From the NCBI RefSeq assembly GCF_029931775.1, contig NC_079312.1, positions 15,445,821 through 15,509,820 on the forward strand: DNA of 64,000 nucleotides. The letters are read 5' to 3'. Each line of letters opens with the position of its first letter. The stretch's first letter is position 1. This stretch comes from Euleptes europaea (taxonomy: Eukaryota; Chordata; Lepidosauria; Squamata; Sphaerodactylidae). This document shows positions 32,867 through 43,650 of this stretch, piece by piece. Both the position numbers and the translations under genes were made by a program. The notes under the pieces are model-generated. The model worked only from the letters and a program-made list of their open reading frames with translations. It made no database searches and had not been told where the DNA came from.

Positions 32867-35800
32867 TTAACTATATTTCTAAAATCCGTTTTTGCCGATT
32901 TATCCCAATATGCAGCGGCTTTTGACCATATAATTTTAAATTCATCCATGTCTTTACCATGTAAAGATATTGTAATTTTGGCCATCCGCATATACAACCA
33001 TAATTTTTCTCTCCACTCTTTAATTGAAGGTTTATTTGTTTGCTTCCATTTTTTAGCAATTATAATCCTTGCTGCTGCAAAGCAATATTGACATATGACT
33101 CTGTCCCCTTTATCCAATTCATTTTTTGGAATACCCAATAAACAAAAAGCGGGATCTCTCTTAATTTTTACTTTAATCAAATTGTTAGTCTCATTCATAA
33201 CTAATTGCCAAAATCTCCTAATTTTTTTTACAAAACCACCAACTATGCATAAACGTACCTATAGCAGTACCACACTTCCAACAAAACGCTTTATCATCTT
33301 TTTTCATTTTACTTAGTAGGACCGGAGTTATGTACAATCTATAAAACATTTTATATAAATTTTCTCTTATTTCATTCGAAATAGTGAACCTAAATTCTTT
33401 TTTCCACAATTTTTCCCAAATCTCCAGATCGATATTATAACCTAAATCTCTCATCCATTTCAACATGACCGGTTTAATCCTTTCCTGTTCTAAATTCAAT
33501 TCTATAAGTACTTTATAAATCCTTCCGATCAATCCTTTATTACCCTTTAATAATATTATCTCAAAATTAGATTTGGTACAATTAAATCCCAACCTATTAT
33601 CTTTATTAAAAACATCATTTAGTTTATAATACATAAACCAATCTTTTATTTGGAGTTCTTCACGTGTTTTCAATATCCATGTCCCATCTCTGTAATCTAT
33701 CATTTCTCTACAATTATCACAATCCAAATTTAAATGTGCACCTCTTCGCATAAATGCTTCTATAGGATTTATCCACCCGGGAGTTTTACTTTCTAAAACA
33801 TCTTTATATTTATTCCATATTTGTAATAGACTTTTCCTGATAATATGAAAGTTAAATTCTTTATTCACTTTCTGTTTCTCATACCATAAATAAGCATGCC
33901 ACCCGAATCGCAACTTATATCTTCTAATTCTAATAGTTTTGGATTCTGCAAGAGAATCCAATCCTTAATCTAGGTAAAGCATGCCGCTTGATAGTACATT
34001 TTTAAATCCGGTAATCCCAATCCTCCCGTTTCCTTTAATTCTATTAAATTATTATATGCAATCCTATGTCTTTCTTTACCCCAGAGAAATCTCATAACAT
34101 CTTTTTTCCAATCTTCAAATATCTGTGCCCCTGTCACTATTGGTAAATTTTGAAACAAAAAAAGCATTTTGGGTAATACCATCATTTTGATTACTGATAT
34201 TCTTCCCCAGAGTGATAAAGGGACTTTTTCCCAACTTATCAAATCTTTTTTTATTTGTTGCCATTGATTTACATAATTATCCTGGAATAAATTAAAATTA
34301 TTATTAGATAACCATATACCCAAATATTTAACTTTGTGTTCAATATTGAGTCCCGACTTTTTGATTAAAATTTGTTGTTGTGCAAGAGTCATATTTTTAA
34401 CCAAAATTGTTTTTGCCTTGTTAATTTTAAAACCTGAAAGCTTTCCATAAACCTCCAAAATTTTATTCCATCTGTCAAACTGTTCAATCGGATCAGTCAG
34501 AAAACATACTAAATCATCCGCATAAGCTTTAAGTTTATAGTTATTTCTCCCTATTCGTACCCCTACTACATAATTAGATTTTCTAAGATTATTCAATAAT
34601 ACCTCTAGTACTAAAATAAAAAGTAAAGGGGAAAGAGGACAACCTTGTCTCGTTCCCCTTTGAATTTCAATCTTTGGTGACAATAATCCATTTACAATTA
34701 AATTAGCTGTTTGTTGTGTAAATATGCTTTTTATGGCAGTTTTAAAGCTATCACCAAAAGCCATAAAGTCTAATACCTTGATCATAAACTGCCAATTAAC
34801 ATTATCAAAAGCTTTTTCAGCATCCAAAAAAATCAAAGCTATTGGTGTTGTATCTTGTTCCGCATATTCTAAAAGATCTATTACCACCCTTACATTCTGA
34901 CTAATCAGTCTTCCTGGTAAAAATCCAGCCTGATCATCATGTATTAATTGATTCAATACTTTTTTTAATCTAGTAGCTAAAATTGCTACAAATAATTTAT
35001 AGTCAATGTTTAATAATGAAATCGGTCTATAATTTTTAGCTTCCAATATATCAGAATTTGCCTTGGGTATTAAAACTATATTTGCTTGTTTCCAAGTTTG
35101 AGGGATAATACCTTTTATAATCCCTAAGTTCATCACTTCCAAAAGATAGGGGATTAGTTGCTCTTTAAATGTTTTATAATAATATGCTGTAAAACATCTG
35201 GTCCTGGAGATTTATTCAGTTTACTTTTATTTATTGCTTGCTCCAGTTCATCCTTAGTTATTGGAGAATCTAAAAATTCTTTATTTTCTTGTGTTATTTT
35301 CCCCCAGTCCCATTTGGTAAGATAAGCTTCCATTTCTACCTCTGAAACCTGATTTTTTTTGTATAAATCTGTATAAAATTTCACAAATGTATCTACTATC
35401 TCCTCTTAACAAATCTTACCGTTCCTTCTAATTTGAGTTATTGGTATTTTTTTATCTTTCTGTTTAAGTTGCCAAGCTAGCATTTTACCTGGTTTATTAG
35501 CATGTTCAAAAAATCTCTGTTTGTTATACATTACTTTTCTTTCAATCTCTTCGGCAATTAAAAATTTATATTGATGTTGCCAATTCCTAATCTTATTCTG
35601 TTGTTCTTGTTTAGCCCCTTTATCTTGCAATCTACATAGGCATCTCTCCGCCTGCTTAATTTCATCTAGTATACATTTTTTCTTGCTCTCCCTTTCCCTA
35701 TAATATCTTGTATTTTGTTGAATTAAAAGCCCCTAATTACTGCTTTACCAGCGTCCCAGACTATATCTTCACTGGTACCTTTGTCTATATTTTCTCTGAA

Positions 35801-36605
35801 ATAATTCCTTATTTCAACCTTCAATTTATCAACTATTTTTTTTATTTTTTAAGAGAAAATCATTAATTCTCCAGGGTTTGTGACCTCTATTTCCCATTTT
35901 AATTTTAACTGATACCGCATTGTGGTCTGACAGCACCCTAGGTAAAATCTCTGAATTTTCTGAATTCTGTACCAGACCCTTTGACATCCATATCATATCT
36001 ATCCTGGAATACGTAAGATGTCTCTGTGAGAAAAAAGTGTATCCCTTCTTATTACCATGTGTCAACCTCCAGACATCAAACATATCCCACTGATCTATAA
36101 GAGCATCAAAAATCCCGGGTAATTTTTCTTCATTACTTGCTTTTTTCTTTTTCTCAGATCTATCTACCTTAGGTACCTTAACACCATTAAAATCCCCCAT
36201 CCATATCATTTTTTCAATGGCATATTCAGCTAATAATAATGCTAATTTCTCATAGAATACCTTTTGATTTGTGTTAGGTGCATATATTCCCACCAACAAT
36301 ATCTTTTGAAAACCACATGTTACTTCCAACAACAAAACTCTTTCCTCTATATCTTGATAAATAACTTTTGGTTGCAGTAAAACAGATATATACATAGCTA
36401 TTCTATTGGTTTTCTTATTCTCATTACATGCCGTAAATAGGGTACCCAACCTTGCTTGTTCCAACCTAAAAACATCCTTTGGGAGTATATGCGTTTCCTG
36501 TGAACAAATAATATTAGCATTAGATTTTCGTAAATGGTGAAATATTTTCCTCCTTTTGTTGGGAGAATTCAATCCATTAACATTCCAAGATAAAACCTGT
36601 AACAT
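32867..36605 (-). pseudogene. L1 ORF2 (endonuclease-reverse transcriptase), broken
   Basis: The APE endonuclease (36605-35829) has SWNVNGLNSP, CSQETH, YAPN, WMGDFNGV and LSDHNAV. The RT (35142-33970) has YRPISLLNIDYKLF, DDQAGFLPGRL, FLDAEKAFDNVNW, TRQGCPLSPLLFIL and the catalytic YADDLVCF. The C-terminal part (33961-33218) has MFYRLYITP and FCWKCG, and the tail continues to about 32867. The frame is interrupted after the endonuclease, twice between 35.7 and 35.1 kb, near 33.96 kb and near 33.2 kb. The protein would be ~1,250 residues when whole, the normal L1 size. It nicks DNA and primes reverse transcription at the target. This copy cannot make it. Confidence 0.9.
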
Positions 36606-36705
36606 ATCAAATTTCAGTTAGATCCCATATATTTCCACAATAAGTTTTAGCATGCTTAACTCCTACTACTGCTACCCCCCCTGCCCCCCTTATTCTGTTC
36701 AATCT

Positions 36706-37794
36706 TCAGTCTTCAGTATCATCAATTGGAGAGTCCTCTGATGAAGCTGCTGGCAAATCTCCACCTCCAGAAGCTTCAGATGCCTTTTCTTCTTCTGTGG
36801 ATTCTCTAGTTGGAACTTGTTTAGCTGACTTGAGAGGTTTAACCAGTTCTGTATCATATCTTCTTAAAAACTGGTCTGCCTTATCCACTTCCGTAAACTT
36901 GAACCTTTTCGCCTTAAAGATGAAAGACACACCCTGCGGATATTCCCATCTGTATTGGATTCCACTGAGTCTTAAACGTTGGGCGATCTCCATAAAATCC
37001 TTCCTTTTCCTGAGCAATCTTGCAGGTATTTCCTTCATCAGTCTCAAAGATTCATCTCCAACTTTCAGTGGTGTTTTGTAATGAGTATTAAGTATTAAGT
37101 CTCTGTGACTTCTGGAAAACAATTGAAGCAGGCAGTCCCTCGGAACTTTATTCCTGGTTGCATATGCTGAGTTTATTCTGTAAGCTGTCACAATCATCCC
37201 TGCAATAACCTCTTCAGATTCTTCTAAAAAGTCTGCCAAAAGAACCATCAAATATCCACGCAGATCCCGATCCTCAATTTTCTCTCTCAATCCACGAATA
37301 CGTAGGGAAGATTCTTTTATCTTAAGCTCCATCATCGCCATCTGGTCATTTTGAGTCTCTTCTCTGTCAGCTACAGATGCTATTGACATCTCCAAAGTAT
37401 CCACCTTCTTCTTAATTTCTTTAGTTTCCTGTGAATTTTTTTTGAGCTTGGTTTCAACCTTGTCTTGCTTGACAGCCAGGGATGAAATTGTATCCTGCAA
37501 GGCAGCTATTGCAGTTGAATTCTGAGCTATGGTAGCTGTGTTCTGGGATAGCTCCTGTTTCATTTCTGTAACTTCCTGATGAGTCTTAGTTAGCAGTTCA
37601 AACACAGAAGTCAGAGTCAGTTCAGGTTTAGTTTTTAAAGGCATCTTAGCAGCAATAGATGTTGTTGCTGTTGGAGAAGTTGTCTGTTTAGTTATTTGAG
37701 TTATTTGAGTCACAGAGGACCGTCTGAGAGGAGGCTGTACCACCAACTTTGTGTCCTTTAAAATATCCTTGGTGTGTTTCTCTTTCTCACCCAT
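36706..37794 (-). CDS. L1 ORF1 protein (362 aa), intact frame
   Basis: An uninterrupted 362-codon frame. Residues ~60-150 form a long coiled coil (QNTATIAQNSTAIAALQDTI and following heptads) for trimerisation. Then comes an RRM-like region with the L1 signature SLRIRGLREKIEDRDLRGYL, and the C-terminal domain with RDLILNTHYKTPLK, DESLRLMKEIPARLLRKRKD and GIQYRWEYPQGVSF. The tail is acidic and Ser-rich. ORF1p is the cytoplasmic RNA-binding chaperone that coats L1 RNA. It sits 100 bases upstream of the broken ORF2. An intact ORF1 beside a broken ORF2 points to a moderately young copy. Confidence 0.85.
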   Translation of the reverse strand: MGEKEKHTKDILKDTKLVVQPPLRRSSVTQITQITKQTTSPTATTSIAAKMPLKTKPELTLTSVFELLTKTHQEVTEMKQELSQNTATIAQNSTAIAALQDTISSLAVKQDKVETKLKKNSQETKEIKKKVDTLEMSIASVADREETQNDQMAMMELKIKESSLRIRGLREKIEDRDLRGYLMVLLADFLEESEEVIAGMIVTAYRINSAYATRNKVPRDCLLQLFSRSHRDLILNTHYKTPLKVGDESLRLMKEIPARLLRKRKDFMEIAQRLRLSGIQYRWEYPQGVSFIFKAKRFKFTEVDKADQFLRRYDTELVKPLKSAKQVPTRESTEEEKASEASGGGDLPAASSEDSPIDDTED

Positions 37795-38440
37795 TGGTGA
37801 GCCAGACAGACTGAAATTGCAAATCTATTGTAATCCAAGGGAAAGCAGGGGGGGCAGAAAGTTTCTTTTAAATCATTTCATTCAGGTGCAAATCAATTTG
37901 GAGAAAACAATCACTATGACCACTGGAAGAATTCTATGCTATGTCACTTGATTGTCCTCCAACTCCTTTCTTTTGCTTCAAAAATCTTGGCTTGCAAAGA
38001 AACTTTTTTAGAGTGCATCACTCAACTGGCAAAAAGCCAAAAATCACAAACACAAAGCGTAACTGAATTATAGATAGTTCAGAGTTGTCCCTTAGCAAAA
38101 AAAAAACTGCCACACACCCCAAGTTAGTGTCGTTAAAATTCAGAAAAAAACTTTATTTGTAATCCAAATGAAAATTAAATCGGGTCCCACCTCGCTCTCT
38201 CCTGCCATCTTCTTTAAGATGGCGCCAGCTCTTCGGTGGAGTCTGCCAGAGCAACCGCCGCCAATTTCTCGGCGGTTATCGCTCCCGTGGCGGATCTGCC
38301 ACCGGCACCCAGGTCTGCATCCCCTCTTATCCCGAGGGGTGCCGCTTGCCGGCTCTTCCCGGGGCTGGTTTCGCGCCCCGCGGCAGCGAACGGCAGGAGC
38401 GCGGCTCCGCGCTTGTAACGGGGGGGGGGTCGCCCGACCC
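37795..38440 (-). promoter_or_regulatory. L1 5' UTR, CpG-rich, with YY1-like site
   Basis: Upstream of ORF1, with a CpG-rich part at 38210-38430. AAGATGGCGCC at 38216-38226 on the plus strand (antisense to the L1) matches the YY1 core. Human L1 promoters also carry a YY1 site that places the start; equivalence here is inference. Confidence 0.5.
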
Positions 38441-39038
38441 GGAAGTCTAAATTGTTCAAGACTTTCTATTCCTTGGCTCCACCATCAACCAAAAGGGAGA
38501 CTGCAGCCAAGAAATCAGAAGGAGATTGCAACTGGGAAGGGCAGCCATGAAGGAACAAGATTCTGAAGTGTAAGGATGTGTCACTGGCCACCAAGATTAA
38601 GTTAATTCATGCCATCGTATTCCCTATTACTATATATGGGTATGAAAGCTGGATATTGAAGAAAGCTGATAGGAAGAAAGTAGATTCCTTTGATATGTGG
38701 TGTTGGAGGAGAGTGTTACGGATACCGTGGACTGCCAAAAAAACAAATCAGTGGGTTATAGATCAAATCAAGCCTGAACTGACCCTAGAAGCTAAAATGA
38801 CTAAGCTGAGGCTATTATATTTTGGTCACATTATGAGAAGACAAGAGTCAGTGGAAAAGACAGTCATGCTAGGAAAAGTTGAGGGCCGCAGGAAAAGAGG
38901 AAGACCCAACAAGAGATGGATCAACTCGATAAAGGAAGCCACAGCCCTCAATTTGCAAGACCTGAGCAAGATAGGACGTTTTGGAGGACATTGATTCATA
39001 GGGTCACCATGAGTCGGAAACGACTTGACGGCACTTAA
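38441..39038 (+). mobile_element. Bov-B (RTE) LINE, 3' end
   Basis: 5'-truncated Bov-B. The frame from 38578 reads KIKLIHAIVFPITIYGYESW, then FDMWCWRRVLRIPWTAKKTN, FGHIMRRQESVEKTVMLGKV and GRRKRGRPNKRWINSIKEAT, stopping at 38992. The upstream frame begins FLFLGSTINQKGDCSQEIRR-like, in another frame. It ends with GGGTCACCATGAGTCGGAAA and CGACTTGACGGCACTTAACA, the diagnostic Bov-B 3' end. Bov-B is abundant in squamates and known for horizontal transfer. Confidence 0.92.
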
Positions 39039-39039
39039 C

Positions 39040-39495
39040 ACACATGGAGAGTGGACAGAAAGAAGCTTTTCTCCCTCTCTCATAATACTAGAACACGGGG
39101 TCATCTTCTGAAGCTGGAGGGTGAGAGATTAAAAACAGATAAAAGGAAGTATTTCTTCACACAATGCGTTATTAAATTGTGGAACTCCCTGCCCCAGGAT
39201 GTGGTAATGGCTGCCAACTTGGAACACTCTAAGCAGGGAGTGAACATGTGCATGAAGGATAGGGCTATCCATGGCTACTAGTCAAATGGATACTAGTCAT
39301 GATGCATACCTATTCTCTCCAGGATCAGAGGAGCATGCCTGCTATATTAGGTGCTATGAAACACAGGCAGGATAAAACTGCTGCAGTCATGTTGCTTGTG
39401 GGCTTCCTAGAGGCACCTGTTTGGCCACTGTGTGAACAGACTGCTGGACTTGATAGGCTTTGGTCTGATCCAGCATGGCCTTTCTTATGTTGTTA
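39040..39495 (+). mobile_element. CR1-like LINE 3' end beside the TRIM exon
   Basis: The frame SHNTRTRGHLLKLEGERLK, then KYFFTQCVIKLWNSLPQDV, is followed by a 3' UTR with TTGGCCACTGTGTGAACAGA, TGGTCTGATCCAGCATGGCC and a short TTATGTTG/TTATGTTC repeat end. It stops ten bases from the donor of the TRIM exon at 39506. Confidence 0.8.
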
Positions 39496-39505
39496 TGTTC
39501 GTTAC

Positions 39506-39625
39506 CTTTTAATTGCTTCTTGGTGTCGTCCAAGAGAGGATTTAAATCCGGGAAGTCCCAGATGCGGCACTTCAGTGCAATGAGAAAAGCCACTGGATTC
39601 TCAAAACACCTCCTTTTCTTCATAC
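39506..39625 (-). pseudogene. TRIM 120-nt exon (normally 119), frameshifted
   Basis: Acceptor TCTCCAG, donor AAAG then GTAACG. The sequence encodes the block FENPVAFLIALKCRIWDFPD followed by LNPLLDDTKKQLK, but in TRIM phase (from the 23-nt exon) a run of four T instead of three gives V-F-stop. The duplicate at 18823-18941 is 119 nt and open, which shows the extra base directly. Confidence 0.8.
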
Positions 39626-40263
39626 CTGGAGAAAAACGTTTCAAGATACCATCCATCCAATTCACAATCCCCACCCCCCACCCCAGGCAGATCAGAGAAA
39701 CAGAGGAAGGAATCAGCAGAAAACCGAGAGACAGAGGCTGAGGCTGAAAGCAGAGCCAGATGGGAGGGCTCTTCGGAGAGCAACGTCCACCTCGCTGTAG
39801 CTCCTGAGACCCCAAAGTCCACAGCAGCTGAGGGGAATGGTTATTAAAACAAGATAGAGCCCGTTTGGGCTCAGACCATCACCAAAGGGGGGAGGAAGGG
39901 CTCCGGACCTGCAGGTCGAGGTAGTGGTAGCCATGAACACAGAAAGCTTTAACATGGGACTACATGGATTCATTGAGCAGAGGTCCATCAGCAGCTATGA
40001 GACCTGGTGACTGAAGGGAACCTCCATAGCTAGAGGCAGCCACCCTCTGCTGAATAACACCGCTAGGAGGCAGCAGCAGGGGAAGGCCTCAGCTTCTGTG
40101 CTGTGTTCCTTGGCCGTCCAGGGGCATCCCTTGGCCACTGTGTGAGACAGGACGCTGGGCTAAATGAGCCACTGGTCTCATTCAGCAGGCTCTACTGATG
40201 GACAGTGGAAGGAAACAGGTCAAATGACATCACCATAACCAGAAGCGTTTTTGGCTAGATCTC
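39626..40263 (-). other. TRIM intron with old LINE end, duplicated at 19-20.2 kb
   Basis: 39660-39900 and 40007-40240 match 18980-19520 and 19960-20215 respectively. No exon. 40010-40200 is the CR1-like 3' UTR with TTGGCCACTGTGTGAGACAG. Confidence 0.6.
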
Positions 40264-40856
40264 CAGTACCTGGAGGTTCAAGAGAAAATAAGTACCAAAA
40301 CAACGTAAATGCAACCTAAATTTAGTACAGTGAAAAAGTGCACAGTGAACAAACAACAGACATTACAAACAAGGAGAATACATAGCTCTCAAGGAGTCTT
40401 CAACAATCTTCACAGATGTTCTTAATAAAGTCCAAAAGGCTTCAACAAGCAAAGTCCATAAGAAGGACGGTGGAAAAAATGGATTGTGAAACGCAGTCCG
40501 GATTAACTTTAACGTTTTCACCGCCGCGTCAGTGGCTTCATCAGCACACCGTTCTATTATCGGGAGACAAGGCTCCTTAAGATGGGGTTTACAAAAAAAT
40601 CTCAAGACAGTTTAACAGCGCTGTAAAGCTGCTCCGTTCGAAGTTTATTAAGAACATCTGTGAAGATTGTTGAAGACTCCTTGAGAGCTATGTATTCTCC
40701 TTGTTTGTAATGTCTGTTGTTTGTTCACTGTGCACTTTTTCACTGTACTAAATTTAGGTTGCATTTACGTTGTTTTGGTACTTATTTTCTCTTGAATTCC
40801 CACTAGTACCAAGTGCCTCTTTTTTCCAGCAGTACCTGGAGGTTAGCAACCCTATT
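40264..40856. mobile_element. MITE remnant split by palindromic element 3
   Basis: The sequences CCAGTACCTGGAGG (left) and CCTGGAGGTTAGCAACCCTA (right) are two sides of the end of a GGGTTGCCAAC-family MITE, minus orientation, pushed apart by the 551-bp insertion. Confidence 0.65.
40279..40829. mobile_element. Palindromic (snap-back) element 3 with identical 153-bp arms
   Basis: Arms at 40277-40429 and 40644-40796 are reverse complements with no difference I can find over 153 bp, around a 214-bp unique centre. A 33-nt unique tail (40797-40829) is present at the right only. The direct repeat CAGTACCTGGAGGTT lies at 40264-40278 and 40830-40844. No open frame. Confidence 0.88.
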
Positions 40857-40998
40857 TGCCACTGAGAGATGGCTAGAGATCCATGATTTTAATTACGTCT
40901 GATTTGGCCCTCAGCCGCGATCATGAAGGATAACGTTCTTCACAGGATTCCCAGACCCTTCCCAGCATTAGGAAGGTTATTGAGAAAGATCCACTTAC
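40857..40998 (-). other. TRIM intron between the 23-nt and 120-nt exons
   Basis: Short remaining original intron. No feature beyond the donor of the 23-nt exon at its right edge. Confidence 0.4.
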
Positions 40999-41021
40999 CT
41001 CTGCAAGATGCTTCTGGCATC
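40999..41021 (-). pseudogene. TRIM 23-nt micro-exon
   Basis: Acceptor TTCTTTAG and donor GTAAGTGG frame exactly 23 nt coding DARSILQ plus two bases, the conserved micro-exon at the end of the TRIM coiled coil. It is intact in itself. Confidence 0.85.
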
Positions 41022-42292
41022 CTAAAGAAAAGTGGCAGAGAGAGAAAGAGAAAGAAGAAAGACCTCAATGGTTGCTAAAAGGCCATCCCGGAAAGACCCC
41101 TTCAGACCCTGGAAGATTCTGTGCTCCGGCCTTTCTCTTGTGTCCAGGAAGCAGACCCCACTTGATGGCTGGGGGGCATCTCCATAAAAGTAGGAGAAAA
41201 TCTCCATGAGGTTAATATCAACAGAGTGGGGCCATTTCAAAGCTGAGCTGGTCGATCTGCTCTGATGACTCAACAGTGGCCACTTTCACAAAGGGATTTT
41301 CCCTCATGTGGAAGGCAGGAAGCCCTCAGATTAGGACATGCAGGTCTTGCGGCTGCCTGTGGAGGCAGAGGCATTCCCAGCAACGTTTCGTGCCTCAGCC
41401 CTGCATCTTTGTTATGTTCCTTTTTTTCCATGCTGTAGGGCAATTCCCAGGCTTTAAAAAAATAGCTGTGTTACAGTTGCATTGTAACAACATACTGGTC
41501 CCAGCTTTCATATTTATTTCTTGTTGTTACAGAATTATAACTAGAAATGTGCAGCTTGCACTTTACATCCTCTAAAAGAAAAGCTAAGAATTAGTGCAGC
41601 AGATCATTATAATTTTACAGCGCTGGAGCCATCTAGCCATTTGCCCTTTTCTGTAAAGCCTGATGTAGGCAGAGATGGGGGCCGCAGGGACTGAGAGGAG
41701 AAGAGCCAAACTCTGTCACCTTGGAGCCCTTGATGGGTTTTCCCCCCTTTCCCCTACAGTGTTGCCATGTGGCTCAGCAGGGAAAGGGGGGGGGTCTGGG
41801 CACAAAAGCCATTGCATCTGCACAGACGTGACAGATTGGCAGCGGCAAGCATAGTGGTGCCAGCACATGTGTGTGTGGATGCCACTCCTGCACCCCTTGT
41901 TGTTGCCGTTCTTTGTGGGGGGCATTTTTGTACACCAATCTGGATGCAACCAGTATAAGCTACATTCCCCACCCCCTAAGCCATCTTCCTTTTAAAACTT
42001 GCTGTGAAAAATCTTGGCTATGACCCTCATTCCTGGTTGTTTGGAAAGAGTCACCCGTGAACCTGGGTTGATTTACATGTATTTCCCCAGACGGTTGGAT
42101 GACACACAAACACACTTCTGCTTCCAAGATGGAAGCCAAGTTGCCTCCGTCTATCAGGGAAAGGGACAGGGTTCCGGAGGGGGGGGGGTTGCCCCTAGAT
42201 GGAGATGAAATGGTGCAGAAGGAGATACAGAAAGGGTTTGGAGGCAGCTGCCTCCCAAAAGGGAGCCTGGGCTGTTCCTGCCACACTCCTAC
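41022..42292 (-). other. TRIM intron, no exon
   Basis: 1.27 kb between the 231-nt and 23-nt exons, mostly unique. No domain or repeat was recognised; poly-G occurs near 41788 and 42180. Confidence 0.45.
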
Positions 42293-42523
42293 CTGCAGGA
42301 GTTCACTGGCCGGCTGCTGACACTTCTCCTCCATCTCCCGGATGAGGCTGTTGCGAGAGGAGAGTTCCTCATACAGTTCGGCCAGGCACTGGTCCCTTTT
42401 CCTTTCCACCTCCCTCTCCACCTCTTCCACCCGGGACAGCAAAAGCTTCTCTTGTTTATCCAGAAACTTATGCAGTTGCCTGAACATGGTCACTGTCTTC
42501 TGCCGCTCTCCTTTGGTTTGCTT
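42293..42523 (-). pseudogene. TRIM 231-nt coiled-coil exon
   Basis: 77 codons, open, phase 0-0, acceptor ATCTCAG and donor CAG then GTAGGA. It reads KQTKGERQKTVTMFRQLHKF, LDKQEKLLLSRVEEVEREV and a continuing polar helix to ASELLQ. The exact 231-nt length is the TRIM family standard. The coiled coil forms the antiparallel TRIM dimer. The exon is undamaged although the gene is not. Confidence 0.88.
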
Positions 42524-43039
42524 CTGAGATGGAAAAAGAAGAATACAGCCAGTCTTTGCAGTGGGAAGAGGGGCCTTAGGAGACTCCTATCAGAAGGGCA
42601 CTTTTGACTTTCCCAGAGATTGCATCAACACTGGGTAGGAAAAGAGAAAGATTCAGAAGGACCCATCCAAAGTACACATGAATTATCTTTGCATTATTTT
42701 CTTCTTGTAGTAGTTTTACTTTACAAAACTCAAACATGTGCTGCAGCTTCTCACATCTCTCTCCCCCAAGCACAGACATGATGGTTACTTCCAGAACCCT
42801 TTTTATTGGAGAGCTATAAGAGGAAAGGTGTTCCCAGTAATATTCACAAATGTTCATTCTATGTGGCCTTTCATCAACTTTTCTGTGGGAAACCAGGCCA
42901 TTCCGAATGGGAAGGGATTCCCTTCTTGCTTGATTTTTCTGCATTTTTTACTCAGTGTCGTCCCACCCCCATCCCATGTACATTTCCATTGTCTGTCCAC
43001 CTCCCAGCAATAAGGACACTTACGAGCAGCTCGTTACGA
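42524..43039 (-). other. TRIM intron
   Basis: No exon or repeat recognised. The minus-strand frame 42576-42944 lacks any known motif. Confidence 0.4.
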
Positions 43040-43135
43040 AAGAAACGAGCAGGTTTCTTTCACTATTCTGGCTTTATACATCAGCATTTCTTCCTTCTCC
43101 TTGCGCAGAATCTCCATACAATTGCAGAACTGATC
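43040..43135 (-). pseudogene. TRIM 96-nt coiled-coil exon, donor lost
   Basis: After the acceptor CCGCCCCAG, 32 codons read DQFCNCMEILRKEKEEMLMY, then KARIVKETCSFL: the start of the TRIM coiled coil and the standard 96-nt length. The bases after it are TC, not GT; the nearest GT is two bases on, and a strong GTAAGTG lies 16 bases on, past an in-frame TAA. Either would break the reading frame. Confidence 0.75.
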
Positions 43136-43650
43136 CTGGGGCGGGGGGGACAAAGTCCCAACATTGAGGTTTGCTCCTTTTACTATAAATCATAAAGCAA
43201 TACTGTCATCAAAGCCCAAATTAGTTATAAGTGTAGGATGTCCCGCCCCATGCAACCCCTGGGCAGAGGGTTACCAGCAACTCCAGGCTACCAATTTATT
43301 TATTTTTAAAGGAAGAATATCATGTGTGGAGGGAAGAGATAGTTAAACCTTCTACCAACAGGCTGCTGCCCCCTGGTGGCTTGGCAGGACAATCAGCTGG
43401 CCAAACATCAACGCAGCCAGCCCTGAAGAGTGCCAAAGTCCCAACATCACCACCTGAGCACAAAGGGAGGGAAATTAGGAAGGGAGCTGCCAAGCCAGGA
43501 GAGGGGCAACAAAGAGATGTTATCATTCCCTGTTTGGGCCCAAGGCCCAAGCGTTTCCCTATGGAAAGTGTCACGGGGCACCCAGGAGTGCAGCTAGAAA
43601 GGACCCACACGTGATCTTCCCCACCATCATCCACCTTGTCAATTTCCAAT
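43136..43650 (-). other. TRIM intron matching locus A
   Basis: 43350-43570 aligns with 4330-4555 of locus A. No exon. Confidence 0.5.

Larger units (their letters stand above)
32813..38440 (-). mobile_element. Near full-length L1 LINE
   Basis: About 5.6 kb on the minus strand: a GC-rich 5' UTR (37795-38440), an intact ORF1 (37794-36706), and ORF2 (about 36605-32867) with endonuclease, RT and zinc-knuckle parts but several frame breaks. The 3' UTR is cut short near 32813. It fills the 13-kb expanded TRIM intron together with its neighbours. Confidence 0.9.
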
